Positions 15,344-24,582 of a stretch of DNA of 60,945 nucleotides are shown here, piece by piece. Position numbers and translations under genes: made by a program. The notes under the pieces were generated by a model. It saw only the letters and a program-made list of their open reading frames with translations, ran no database searches and had not been told where the DNA came from. The DNA comes from Peptococcaceae bacterium UBA4068 (GTDB lineage Bacteria; Bacillota; Dehalobacteriia; UBA4068): contig DFZA01000003.1 in the NCBI GenBank assembly GCA_002382665.1, positions 1 to 60,945 of the forward strand. The letters are read 5' to 3'. Positions within the stretch are counted from its first letter, which is position 1. Each line of letters begins with the position of its first letter.

Positions 15344-16339
15344 ATGAATATATTTCATCACATTATGTGTAATAGCGATATTGTTGCTATTTCTATGGCA
15401 TGGGATGGCATTAAAGATGTATTTGCTTTGTTTTTGGAAAAAATCTTTGAGTTTACGCTTTTAATGGGCGTGCCGAGTTACCCATTGGCTATATTAATTT
15501 TTACTATTATTGTTAAAGTATTGCTGCAGCCATTGATGAATAAACAGTTGCGGTCAACGCATCAGATGGCTAGGGTACAGCCACAATTGCTCGAAATCCA
15601 AAAAAAGTTTGCTAACAACAGACCAAAAATGCAAGAAGAGCAAATGAAGCTCTATAAAGAAAATAACGTCAATCCGATGGCCGGTTGTTTGCCGTTATTA
15701 GTCCAAATGCCGATTTTGATTGCATTATATTCGGCGTTGCGATATTTTCAGCCGGTAGCTGAACATGCTGCTTATTATTCTTTTTTGTGGATTCCTAATT
15801 TATCACAGCCTGACATTACCTGGTTAATGCCTGTTTTGGTAGGAGCTTCGACGTTTCTTCAACAATGGGTATCGATTGTTAATAAACAGGATAAAACTCA
15901 ACGGATGATGTTGATTATTATGCCAATAATGTTTATTTGGTTTGTTCGTTCGCTTCCTGCTGGCTTGGCATTGTATTGGACATTCTATAGCTTAATTGGT
16001 GCTGCTTTGCAGTATTATTTTAATCGTAAGTGGGCTAGAGAAGATGCCATTGTAGCAGAGCAAAATGCGACGGCAGCCCAGGCAATACTGGATGAAAAAC
16101 GTGCTAAAAGAGCTGCAAGACAAAGCGAATCAGGCGGCAAATTAAAACAGCCGACTCAGCCGGAGGGACCGCAATTAATTAAAGTTGAAAAACAAGTACG
16201 TAAGCACCCATATTCTGATGAAATGGTGACAATTGTCGAAGAAAAACTGGTGGATAGTGACGGCCGTCCTTTATCAGAAAAATTAGAGGATAAGTCTCAA
16301 AAAACACCGAAAAAGAAAAATTTACACAAGAAAAAATAA
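15344..16339 (+). CDS. yidC: Membrane protein insertase YidC/SpoIIIJ
   Basis: This 331-residue Oxa1-family protein has five hydrophobic segments, with the cytoplasmic hairpin (about 75-105, R-x-M-A-x-x-Q-P) after the first and the M-P-I-L-I-A-L-Y segment after it. A charged C-terminal tail of about 75 residues is Lys-rich and may contact ribosomes. It lacks a lipobox, unlike many SpoIIIJ proteins. The start is uncertain: ATG 15344 adds about 16 residues before M-A-W-D-G, and the ribosome binding site is separated from it by a hairpin. Confidence 0.93.
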   Translation: MNIFHHIMCNSDIVAISMAWDGIKDVFALFLEKIFEFTLLMGVPSYPLAILIFTIIVKVLLQPLMNKQLRSTHQMARVQPQLLEIQKKFANNRPKMQEEQMKLYKENNVNPMAGCLPLLVQMPILIALYSALRYFQPVAEHAAYYSFLWIPNLSQPDITWLMPVLVGASTFLQQWVSIVNKQDKTQRMMLIIMPIMFIWFVRSLPAGLALYWTFYSLIGAALQYYFNRKWAREDAIVAEQNATAAQAILDEKRAKRAARQSESGGKLKQPTQPEGPQLIKVEKQVRKHPYSDEMVTIVEEKLVDSDGRPLSEKLEDKSQKTPKKKNLHKKK

Positions 16340-16361
16340 CCCCTAAGGAGGCTTATCATAG

Positions 16362-17324
16362 ATGGTAAAGATTTATGAAGCCAGTGCAAAAACTGTTGAA
16401 GAAGCGATAGAAAAAGCTTGTATGATAGCCGGAGTTGGCATTGAAGACGCAACCATAGATGTTTTAGAATTAGGTGGACGGGGATTTTTAGGAATAGGTC
16501 AAAGAGATGCCAGAGTACGGGTTACTGTTGAAGAAACAGAGCCGTCTACTGTTAAACCGGCAGTATTTCGTGCGGAAACTAAACAAAAGCCTGCCTATAC
16601 ACAACCACAAGCGGTTGATAAGAGATATACGTCTAAAAATGAACCGAAACAAGCTGAAAAGAAAATTGATAATAAGAAAGTTAATAATATAGAAGAGCCA
16701 GAACTTAATAAATATAAATCTCAAAAAGAACAACAAGAATCTATTATTCCTACATTAGAAGATTATAAGAGCAATGAAAGCCCAAAAAAGATTAATGAGG
16801 AACACGAACGTCATAATGAACTTCCAGAACAAGCTGTTATTGATGAGGCAATCGAGATCACAAAAGCCTTTCTTGCCGAAGTATTTGTCAAGATGAATAT
16901 TAATCCTACGATGAATTTTGAAACAAAAGAAGGTTTGTTATGGCTTAATTTCTCCGGCGAAAATCTTGGTTCTTTGATTGGTCGTCGTGGTGAGACGCTT
17001 AATTCACTGCAATATCTGACTAATCTGGTATTAAACAGAAAACTAAGCAAACATCTACACCTTGTGCTTGATGTTGAGGGTTACCGCAGAAGCCGCGAGG
17101 AAACATTAGCCGGTTTAGCACATAAAATGGCGGATAAGGCCGTACGTTCAGGACGCCAGGTTGAATTGGAACCGATGAATCCCCATGAACGGCGCATTGT
17201 TCATATTGCTTTACAAAACGATAGGCGGGTCGACACTACAAGCAAAGGTGAAGAACCTTACCGCAGGGTAATTATTAGCAGACGATATTATGATAAAAAG
17301 GCTAGAGTATCGGAACATCAATAA
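16362..17324 (+). CDS. jag: RNA-binding protein Jag/KhpB
   Basis: The 320-residue protein has an N-terminal Jag domain (1-50, E-A-S-A-K-T-V-E-E-A, G-G-R-G-F-L-G-I-G), a long Lys/Glu-rich linker (60-150), a KH domain with G-R-R-G-E-T-L (about 205-215) and a C-terminal R3H domain. KhpB binds many RNAs with KhpA and affects division and wall synthesis. AAGGAGG precedes it, 23 bases after yidC. Confidence 0.93.
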   Translation: MVKIYEASAKTVEEAIEKACMIAGVGIEDATIDVLELGGRGFLGIGQRDARVRVTVEETEPSTVKPAVFRAETKQKPAYTQPQAVDKRYTSKNEPKQAEKKIDNKKVNNIEEPELNKYKSQKEQQESIIPTLEDYKSNESPKKINEEHERHNELPEQAVIDEAIEITKAFLAEVFVKMNINPTMNFETKEGLLWLNFSGENLGSLIGRRGETLNSLQYLTNLVLNRKLSKHLHLVLDVEGYRRSREETLAGLAHKMADKAVRSGRQVELEPMNPHERRIVHIALQNDRRVDTTSKGEEPYRRVIISRRYYDKKARVSEHQ

Positions 17325-17333
17325 GTTTGGTTT

Positions 17334-17357
17334 AAGCCCCGCTGCTGCGGGGCTTTG
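17334..17357 (+). terminator. Terminator between jag and mnmE
   Basis: AAGCCCCGC/GCGGGGCTT stem with short TGCT loop and a weak T tract. Confidence 0.75.
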
Positions 17358-17426
17358 TTGGTTATCGGAGAGAAATATAAGGCGTGCAACGCCAAACATG
17401 TTTTTTAGTTTATTGAGGAGAAATTA

Positions 17427-18809
17427 ATGGATCAATCATTTAACGATACAATTGCGGCGATTGCTACCGCGCCCGGACGCGGCGGAGTGGCGATCGTGCG
17501 CATTAGCGGAAATCAGGCGGCGGCTATTCTTGAGCGGTTGTTTTATCCGCCAAGAGATGATTGGCAGAGTCACCAGCTTTATTACGGAGAAATCAGGAGC
17601 CCGAGAGATGGTCAAATATTGGACAAGTGTTTGGCGGTTTTATTTCGCTCCCCTGCTTCTTTCACCGGTGAAGATGTTGTTGAGCTGCAGTGTCATGGTG
17701 GTTCGATGGTACCGCGCTTGCTGTTGCAAGCCGTACTGGACGCCGGGGCCCGCATGTCCGAGCCTGGAGAATTTTCCATGCGAGCTTTTGTCAATGGAGC
17801 AATGGACTTAAGCGAAGCGGAAGCAATATGCGATATTGTTGACGCTAAAACTGCGGCTTCGGCGTCAGTGGCAGCGGTACAGTTGGCGGGTAGCTTATCC
17901 AATGAAATGGACAAAATCGAGGCAGAATTGTTGAATATCATGGCTGCTATAACAGTAGCTGTAGACTTTCCCGATGATGCTGATGCTCCTGAATCTGAGT
18001 CGATAATTCAACGTATTAACGCTCTAAAGCAAAAGATTGCTAAACTGATTAATAGTGCCGCTAATGGCCGCGTTTATCGCGAAGGTATTCACGTCTCGTT
18101 ATGTGGTGCTGTCAATGTCGGCAAGTCAAGCCTGCTCAATGCTCTTTTACAAAACGAAAGAGCGATTGTCAGTTCTGCCCCCGGTACAACCCGTGATATT
18201 ATCGAAGAGTGTCTCAATATTGAGGGTGTGCCAGTGATTATCAGCGATACTGCCGGATTGCGCGATACCGTTGACGAGGCGGAGGTGATCGGCATCAGCC
18301 GAACGCAAGCGGCTGCTGCAGCCAGTCAAATTATTATAATTATTATCGACGCTCAAAACGGTATTGATAGTCAGGCGCGCAATCTTATAACAGCGTCAGA
18401 AGAAAAAAAGCGCTTGGTTGTTATCAATAAAATAGATTTAAACGATAATATTAATGATATTATTGATAAAGTGCTGAATATGGGTGTTGACAACAAAGAT
18501 ATCGTTTATGCTTCCGCAAAAACCGGAGCAGGATTAGCGGATGTTTTAACGGCGCTCAAAGATAAAGCATTGACCGCCGATCTGCAGCTCCAGAGCTGTT
18601 TGATCAGCAATATTCGCCATCAGCAAGCGTTAATTAAAACCAACCAATATTTAGAAGACGCTGTCGTTACTTTAGCGGCAGGCATGCCGGTCGACATCGC
18701 AGCTATTGATTTAGAAAACGCCTGGCAGGAGCTTGGTTTAATTAGCGGTAAAACAGCGTCGGAAGAATTGTTAAATACAATATTTTCTCAATTTTGTTTA
18801 GGCAAGTAG
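17427..18809 (+). CDS. mnmE: tRNA modification GTPase MnmE
   Basis: A 460-residue protein with the N-terminal formyl-tetrahydrofolate binding domain, helical domain, inserted G domain (G-A-V-N-V-G-K-S-S near 221-229, D-T-A-G near 272, N-K-I-D near 330) and the C-terminal C-L-G-K motif with its essential Cys. With MnmG it places carboxymethylaminomethyl on U34 of tRNAs. GAGGAG is 7 bases from the ATG. It is followed by mnmG after 16 bases. Confidence 0.96.
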   Translation: MDQSFNDTIAAIATAPGRGGVAIVRISGNQAAAILERLFYPPRDDWQSHQLYYGEIRSPRDGQILDKCLAVLFRSPASFTGEDVVELQCHGGSMVPRLLLQAVLDAGARMSEPGEFSMRAFVNGAMDLSEAEAICDIVDAKTAASASVAAVQLAGSLSNEMDKIEAELLNIMAAITVAVDFPDDADAPESESIIQRINALKQKIAKLINSAANGRVYREGIHVSLCGAVNVGKSSLLNALLQNERAIVSSAPGTTRDIIEECLNIEGVPVIISDTAGLRDTVDEAEVIGISRTQAAAAASQIIIIIIDAQNGIDSQARNLITASEEKKRLVVINKIDLNDNINDIIDKVLNMGVDNKDIVYASAKTGAGLADVLTALKDKALTADLQLQSCLISNIRHQQALIKTNQYLEDAVVTLAAGMPVDIAAIDLENAWQELGLISGKTASEELLNTIFSQFCLGK

Positions 18810-18825
18810 TTTTCGGGAGGGCCGC

Positions 18826-20712
18826 ATGGTTAATAAAGGGACAATCGTAAATTCATATCAGGTAATTATAATAGGTGGCGGTCACGCCGGTTGCGAAGCT
18901 GCATTGGCCGCGGCGCGTATGGGCGCACATACATTACTAATTACAATGAACCCGGAAGCGATAGCCATGGCTCCCTGTAACCCTTCGATCGGCGGCCCGG
19001 CCAAAAGCATTTTAGTGCGGGAAATCGATGCTATGGGCGGGGCGATGGCCGAGATTACCGATCTGGCGCAAATTCAGATTCGCCTGCTCAATACTACTAA
19101 AGGGCCTGCTGTGCAGGCATTGCGGGCACAAATTGATAAAGCACGTTATCAGGCCTTGATGCGCCAGCGGCTGGAACAACAGCCTAATCTTGACTTAAGA
19201 CAAGGGGAAGTCAGCGAATTATTGTTGGACAACGGCGCGGTTTATGGCTGTAAATGTGCCAGCGGCGCAAGTTTTGCTGCGGATAATATTGTTATTTGCA
19301 GCGGCACCTATCTCAACGGCAAAATAATTATCGGTGATTATGAATATGCTTCCGGTCCAACCGGTTATCCCCCATCAACCGCTTTAGGTTTATATCTTCA
19401 TCAATTAGGGCTACCGATGATGCGTTTTAAAACCGGTACGCCGGCGCGCGTGGACAAGCGCAGCATTGATTTTTCCTGCCTCGAGCAACAAAAAGGAGAT
19501 CCAGATCTTTGTTTTTCTTTTATGACCGATCCTACCAACAATATCCGACCCAATATCCCCTGCTGGCTTGGATATACCAATGCTAAAACCCATCAGATTA
19601 TCCGCGATAATCTTCATTTGGCGCCGCTTTATTCGGGACGGATCAACGGTGTTGGGCCGCGTTATTGTCCTTCGATTGAAGATAAAGTAGTACGTTTTGC
19701 TGATCGCGAAGCGCACCAATTATTTTTGGAACCGGAGGCGGAAAACGGACGCGAATATTATGTACAGGGCATGAGCACCAGTCTGCCGGAGTATATCCAA
19801 CTACAGTTTTTACGTACGATCGCCGGTCTGCAAAATGTTACGTTAATTCGTCCGGCCTATGCAATTGAATATGATTGTCTTGACCCAACTGAATTAAAAA
19901 CGACTTTGGAAATGAAACAAATCGCCGGTTTGTTTACTGCCGGTCAAATCAACGGTACCTCCGGCTATGAGGAAGCGGCGGCGCAAGGATTGTTGGCCGG
20001 AATCAATGCCGCAGCCCGTTCTTTGGCATTGCCGCCGTTGGTTTTAGGACGGGACGAGGCTTATATCGGCGTTTTAGCTGATGATCTGGTTACCAAGGGT
20101 GTTAACGAACCATATCGGGTTTTTACCTCCCGTTCCGAATACCGGCTGTTATTGCGCCAAGACAATGCAGACTTAAGACTGACCGAAAAGGCTCTAGGCT
20201 ATGGATTGATTGACCTGGAGCGGTCTACAAAATTTGCCAATAAAAAAGCGGCCATTGCCGCAGAAACCAAGCGTTTGGAACATTATCATCCAACTCAAGC
20301 ACAGCTAGAGGATTTAAATATCACCGCCAGCAGCGAGGTAACTTTGGCAACTTTGTTAAAAAGACCGGAAATTGCATATGATTTTATTGCGGAGAATTTT
20401 CCTCCATCTGAAACTTTATATAAGCAGGACGCTGATCAGGTGGAAATAAGTATTAAATATGAAGGTTATATAAAGAAGCAGTTACAGCAGGTAGAAAGAT
20501 TCCGTCATCTGGAGCAAAAACCGCTGCCGACTGATCTTGATTACCAGTTAATTGGTGGTTTATCAAAAGAAGCGCAGCAAAAGCTGGCAAAATTGCAGCC
20601 GCGCTCTTTAGGGCAGGCCAGTCGTATCAGCGGAGTCTCCCCTGCCGATATCAATGTCTTACTGATTTATCTCAAAAGCCATCCTCAGCGCATTATTAAG
20701 GAGGATGTTTGA
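18826..20712 (+). CDS. mnmG: tRNA uridine-5-carboxymethylaminomethyl enzyme MnmG
   Basis: The 628-residue FAD protein has G-G-G-H-A-G-C-E-A-A (about residues 17-26), the conserved C-N-P-S-I-G-G motif and A-G-Q-I-N-G-T-S-G-Y-E-E-A-A-A-Q-G in the C-terminal FAD region, plus the tRNA-binding C-terminal helices. Length matches the family (about 620-635). It is the partner of MnmE. It is preceded by CGGGAGG, and its stop overlaps the ribosome binding region of rsmG. Confidence 0.96.
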   Translation: MVNKGTIVNSYQVIIIGGGHAGCEAALAAARMGAHTLLITMNPEAIAMAPCNPSIGGPAKSILVREIDAMGGAMAEITDLAQIQIRLLNTTKGPAVQALRAQIDKARYQALMRQRLEQQPNLDLRQGEVSELLLDNGAVYGCKCASGASFAADNIVICSGTYLNGKIIIGDYEYASGPTGYPPSTALGLYLHQLGLPMMRFKTGTPARVDKRSIDFSCLEQQKGDPDLCFSFMTDPTNNIRPNIPCWLGYTNAKTHQIIRDNLHLAPLYSGRINGVGPRYCPSIEDKVVRFADREAHQLFLEPEAENGREYYVQGMSTSLPEYIQLQFLRTIAGLQNVTLIRPAYAIEYDCLDPTELKTTLEMKQIAGLFTAGQINGTSGYEEAAAQGLLAGINAAARSLALPPLVLGRDEAYIGVLADDLVTKGVNEPYRVFTSRSEYRLLLRQDNADLRLTEKALGYGLIDLERSTKFANKKAAIAAETKRLEHYHPTQAQLEDLNITASSEVTLATLLKRPEIAYDFIAENFPPSETLYKQDADQVEISIKYEGYIKKQLQQVERFRHLEQKPLPTDLDYQLIGGLSKEAQQKLAKLQPRSLGQASRISGVSPADINVLLIYLKSHPQRIIKEDV

Positions 20713-20714
20713 TT

Positions 20715-21428
20715 ATGACTGTTTTTGCCGATGATCTGAACAAGGCCTTGACTGATGTCAACATTAATCTTGATCAGCATAAAATTGCCATGTTGGAGCA
20801 GCATTGGCAATTGTTGATAGACAAAAATACAGAGGTTAATTTGACTGCGATTACCGAGCAAAAGGCAGCTATCAGCAAGCATTATCTGGATTGTTTATTA
20901 GCCTTGCCATATTTACCTGCAGAAGGCCTTGCGCTGGATATCGGCAGTGGCGGCGGTTTTCCAGGACTGGTGCTGGCTATCGCTCAAACGCAAGTATCAT
21001 GGACGCTGGTGGAATCGGTTAATAAAAAAGCTGAATTCTTACGGCAGGCAGCCTCTCAATTAATTTTAGGCAATGTGACTGTTATCACCTCTCGTGCCGA
21101 GACACTTGGCCGTCAAGCAGCCTTCAGAGGAAAGTTTGATTTGGCAACTGCCCGCGCCGTTGCCGGTCTTGCTTCACTATTGGAATATGCCGTACCGTTA
21201 TTAAAAATCGGCGGTCGTTTTATTGCCTATAAAGGACCTGATGCAGTAGTGGAGATTGAGCAGGCGGCTAATGCTCTTGATATTTTAGGCGGGCAAATTG
21301 TCGATGTAATAAATTTAAATCTGCCTTATAGTGGTGAAAGCCGTTCGTTAGTATTAATTGAAAAGACCAGCGAAACGCCAGATAAGTACCCTCGCCGTGA
21401 AGGCATGGCCGTTAAAAAACCGTTATAG
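20715..21428 (+). CDS. rsmG: 16S rRNA (guanine527-N7)-methyltransferase RsmG
   Basis: A 237-residue class I methyltransferase with the SAM-binding G-S-G-G-G-F-P-G-L and the N-L-T-A-I segment typical of RsmG. I chose ATG 20715, 10 bases after AAGGAGG; a TTG at 20709 is only 4 bases from it. Its C-terminal tail is basic. It ends just before the two parS sites. Confidence 0.94.
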   Translation: MTVFADDLNKALTDVNINLDQHKIAMLEQHWQLLIDKNTEVNLTAITEQKAAISKHYLDCLLALPYLPAEGLALDIGSGGGFPGLVLAIAQTQVSWTLVESVNKKAEFLRQAASQLILGNVTVITSRAETLGRQAAFRGKFDLATARAVAGLASLLEYAVPLLKIGGRFIAYKGPDAVVEIEQAANALDILGGQIVDVINLNLPYSGESRSLVLIEKTSETPDKYPRREGMAVKKPL

Positions 21429-21434
21429 ATATAA

Positions 21435-21450
21435 TGTTTCACGTGAAACA
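21435..21450. promoter_or_regulatory. parS: parS site 1
   Basis: The 16-base palindrome TGTTTCACGTGAAACA is identical to the ParB-binding consensus. It lies 6 bases after rsmG. Confidence 0.95.
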
Positions 21451-21463
21451 TAAATATAGTAAT

Positions 21464-21496
21464 AAAGCCGTTGTTTCACGTGAAACAACGGCTTTT
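21464..21496. terminator. parS: Terminator-like hairpin containing parS site 2
   Basis: The perfect parS palindrome at 21472-21487 is extended on both sides by AAAGCCGT/ACGGCTTT, giving a perfect dyad of 32 bases followed by TTGC. The RNA could form a long stem and end rsmG transcripts, while the DNA is a ParB loading site. Termination is inference because the T tract is short. Confidence 0.85.
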
Positions 21497-21556
21497 GCTT
21501 GCGCAAACAGATTGGTAATGATATGATAAGGAAAACAAAGGAAATGCGGTGAGTTT

Positions 21557-22351
21557 ATGGCCAAGTGTGTGGCAATAGCAAATCAAAAAGGCGGCGTTGC
21601 CAAAACAACAACTTCAATTAATCTCAGCGCCTGCTTAGCGCAGCGCGGATATAAGGTTTTGCTGGTTGATGTCGATCCCCAGGGCAACGCTACCAGCGGA
21701 TTAGGAATTAACAGAGCTCAGATTGAGCATTGTATATACGACGTATTAATTAACAGCGCTCCTGCTGTCGCAGTATTGATAGCAACTGATTATACCAATC
21801 TTGATATCTTACCTGCTACAATTCAATTAGCCGGTGCTGAAGTTGAGCTGGTAAGCGCTATTGCCCGCGAAACAAAACTGTCCAGGGCGATAAAAACATT
21901 GGTAACAGAATATGACTTTGTGCTTTTTGATTGTCCGCCATCATTGGGGTTGTTGACAATTAACGCACTTTGTGCAGCAGATAGCATTCTTGTTCCGCTT
22001 CAATGCGAATATTATGCCTTGGAGGGGTTAGGTCAATTGCTGGCAACTTATGACCTGGTACAAAAGAACCTCAATCCGGTACTGGCAATCGAAGGTATTT
22101 TGCTGACAATGTATGATGGTCGTACTAACCTAGCTATGCAAGTTGCGGATGAAGCTCGCCGTTATTTTCCGGATAAAGTATTTGAGGCAATAATTCCCCG
22201 CAGCGTCCGTCTTTCCGAAGCTCCCAGCCATGGCATGCCGATCATTTACTATGACGCCAAATCTAAGGGCTCGGAGCAATATTGGCAGCTAACAGATGAA
22301 TTCTTAAAGCAAAACGGGCAATCTGCAAAGAAGAAAGGAGTTATTGCTTAA
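21557..22351 (+). CDS. parA: Chromosome partitioning ATPase ParA (Soj)
   Basis: The 264-residue protein has the deviant Walker A K-G-G-V-A-K-T-T (residues about 11-18), where A replaces the usual G, and D-x-D-P-Q-G-N-A-T. It segregates origins and modulates DnaA in Bacillus. It starts with ATG 21557 after a weak GCGGTGAG site. Its stop overlaps the parB ATG. Confidence 0.95.
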   Translation: MAKCVAIANQKGGVAKTTTSINLSACLAQRGYKVLLVDVDPQGNATSGLGINRAQIEHCIYDVLINSAPAVAVLIATDYTNLDILPATIQLAGAEVELVSAIARETKLSRAIKTLVTEYDFVLFDCPPSLGLLTINALCAADSILVPLQCEYYALEGLGQLLATYDLVQKNLNPVLAIEGILLTMYDGRTNLAMQVADEARRYFPDKVFEAIIPRSVRLSEAPSHGMPIIYYDAKSKGSEQYWQLTDEFLKQNGQSAKKKGVIA

Positions 22352-23217
22352 TGGCTACTAAAAAAGGCTTGGGAAAGGGATTATCAGCTTTATTACCGGA
22401 TAAACCTATATATATTGACGAAAACAGGGAGAAGGTAACATTATTGCCACTGTCGCAGGTGACGGCCAACCCTCAGCAACCGCGACGGGAATTTGATCAG
22501 GAAAAGCTCTCGGAACTGGCTGCTTCCATTAAAGAATATGGTATTGTCCAGCCAATTATTGTGCAAAAGCCGCTGCAAGGAGAACAATATATGATTGTTG
22601 CCGGAGAGCGGCGATGGCGCGCTGCGCAAACGGTTGGGCTGCAGCAAATTCCCTGTATTATCAGAGAATTGTCTTCTGCCCAGGTGGAAGAGTTGTCATT
22701 GGTTGAAAATATACAGCGGCAGGATTTGCAGCCGTTGGAGGAAGCCACGGCCCTACAGCAATTAATCAACAGTTGCGGATATACTCAAGAGGCCTTAGCC
22801 GATAAATTAGGCAAGAGCCGGTCCTATATTGCAAACAGCCTAAGGTTGCTTAATCTAGCTCCGCAATATCAGCAATTGCTTGCCCAGGGCAAATTTACCG
22901 CGGGCCATGCGCGCGCAGTACTGAGCATAAAAAGCCCGGTTAAACAGGCTGTCTTGGTCAAGAAGATCTGTGCTGATCAATTGTCTGTCAGACAAACGGA
23001 AATGTTAGCAAAACAACTGAACGAAACAGCGGTATTAACAAAAACAAACAATAAAAAAGCGACAGATCCGGTTTTGCAGGAGATAGCTTTAAAATTAAAG
23101 CAAAGATGGGGCGTTAAAGTGTTTTTGCATGATAAAGGCGGCAGGGGACAATTGGTGATGGATTATTATTGCGAAGATGATTTGCAGCGGATTTTAGATA
23201 GTTTATTAAGTGAGTAA
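22351..23217 (+). CDS. parB: Chromosome partitioning protein ParB (Spo0J)
   Basis: A 288-residue protein with K-K-G-L-G-K-G-L-S-A-L-L at the N-terminus (ParA-stimulating Lys), the CTPase G-E-R-R-W-R-A-A box (about 86-93), the E-N-I-Q-R motif, a helix-turn-helix that binds parS, and a C-terminal dimer domain. It is translationally coupled to parA. Confidence 0.96.
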   Translation: MATKKGLGKGLSALLPDKPIYIDENREKVTLLPLSQVTANPQQPRREFDQEKLSELAASIKEYGIVQPIIVQKPLQGEQYMIVAGERRWRAAQTVGLQQIPCIIRELSSAQVEELSLVENIQRQDLQPLEEATALQQLINSCGYTQEALADKLGKSRSYIANSLRLLNLAPQYQQLLAQGKFTAGHARAVLSIKSPVKQAVLVKKICADQLSVRQTEMLAKQLNETAVLTKTNNKKATDPVLQEIALKLKQRWGVKVFLHDKGGRGQLVMDYYCEDDLQRILDSLLSE

Positions 23218-23300
23218 ACGAGACACAATATCAGTAATAGTGACATAAACTGAAGAAGAGGAAGTTGTCTTCCGATTTTTTAAAAGAAAGGAATAATACC

Positions 23301-24461
23301 ATGATTTTTTTAGATAATGCAGCAGGGAGCTGGCCCAAACCGCCCCAGGTAAAAGAAGCATTGGCGCTTGCCCCTGAAAAATATGGCGCCAATCCGGGGC
23401 GAGGAGCTTATCGCATGTCTTTTGATACTTCAAGAATGGTATTGGAATGCCGTACTGCCTTGGCGGAATTCTTTAATGTTCCAGCGATCGAGCGGATTAC
23501 TTTCAGTTCCGGAGCTACTGAAAGTGCTAATACAGCAATATTTGGTTTTCTGAATAAAGGTGATCACGTTATTTATTCGAGCATGGAGCATAATGCCGTT
23601 TGGCGGCCTTTAGTCTATCTTGAGTCTATTGGTACTATTACTTTAAGCAGGGTCAATGCTGATAAATACGGCTATCTAAAACCAGAAGACTTTGAGGCTC
23701 TGATAACGCCCAAGACGCGTTTGATTGTTTGTGTTCACGCCAGTAACGTCTGCGGCAGTGTCCAGCCGATTGCGCAAATCGGTGCTATTGCGGCGGCTCA
23801 TCAGATTCCCTTTTTAGTTGACTGTGCCCAAAGCGCCGGCTTATTTGATATAGACGTACAGCAAATGAATATTTCTCTGCTGGCTTTTGCCGGTCATAAG
23901 TCTTTGTATGGTCCGGCAGGAATCGGCGGCTTGTATGTGTCGGAAGCTATTAGCATAAAACCCTTGGTTTTGGGCGGCACAGGCAGTCATAGCGATCAAT
24001 GGCAGCAGCCGGAATATTATCCCGATCATCTGGAGTCTGGCAGTATCAATACGGTTGGTATATCCGCTCTTAAAGCGTCACTGGGTTTTGTTTGTGATAA
24101 GAGCATTGCTGAAATATATGGTCATACAATGGAATTATCCGATTTGTTGGCGGAGAAACTAGCAGCTATACGTGGTGTGCATTTGTATTTGCCGCCCGAA
24201 AAGCGGCCGCGAGCGCCGGTATTGTCATTAACTATTGATAATGTTGATTGCGCTGAAGCGGCATTTATACTTGATAGCGATTATCAGATTGCGGTACGTT
24301 CCGGCCTGCATTGTACGCCGTTGGCTCATAAATCTCTCGGTACTTTTGAATCAGGTTCCCTGCGTTTTTCCGTCGGTTGGTTTAACACTGCTTCTGATAT
24401 AGAGACTGCTGCTAAAGCGATAGCAGCTATTGCTAAAAGAGGTTATATTGCCAGTAAATAA
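23301..24461 (+). CDS. Cysteine desulfurase family aminotransferase class V
   Basis: The 386-residue PLP enzyme starts M-I-F-L-D-N-A-A, with GAAAGGAA upstream of ATG 23301. The PLP Lys lies in A-G-H-K-S-L-Y-G-P, and the sulfur-accepting Cys is probably in S-G-L-H-C-T-P. It likely takes sulfur from cysteine for clusters or thio-modification. No IscU or SufBC neighbour is seen, and it is alone after parB with its own terminator. Exact subtype (NifS/SufS-like orphan) is uncertain. Confidence 0.85.
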   Translation: MIFLDNAAGSWPKPPQVKEALALAPEKYGANPGRGAYRMSFDTSRMVLECRTALAEFFNVPAIERITFSSGATESANTAIFGFLNKGDHVIYSSMEHNAVWRPLVYLESIGTITLSRVNADKYGYLKPEDFEALITPKTRLIVCVHASNVCGSVQPIAQIGAIAAAHQIPFLVDCAQSAGLFDIDVQQMNISLLAFAGHKSLYGPAGIGGLYVSEAISIKPLVLGGTGSHSDQWQQPEYYPDHLESGSINTVGISALKASLGFVCDKSIAEIYGHTMELSDLLAEKLAAIRGVHLYLPPEKRPRAPVLSLTIDNVDCAEAAFILDSDYQIAVRSGLHCTPLAHKSLGTFESGSLRFSVGWFNTASDIETAAKAIAAIAKRGYIASK

Positions 24462-24476
24462 ATAAAAGATGTTTCA

Positions 24477-24504
24477 ATGACCCCGCTTTAAAGCGGGGTC
24501 ATTT
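24477..24504 (+). terminator. Terminator after cysteine desulfurase gene
   Basis: AATGACCCCGCTTT/AAAGCGGGGTCATT is a perfect 14-bp dyad without a loop spacer (the central bases form the loop) followed by TGCATTTTT. Confidence 0.8.
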
Positions 24505-24582
24505 GCATTTTTAGCATCTATATCACATAAAGTGTAAAAGCTGCATTTGCAGTTAATACAGATAAACGGAGCTGAACCAATC

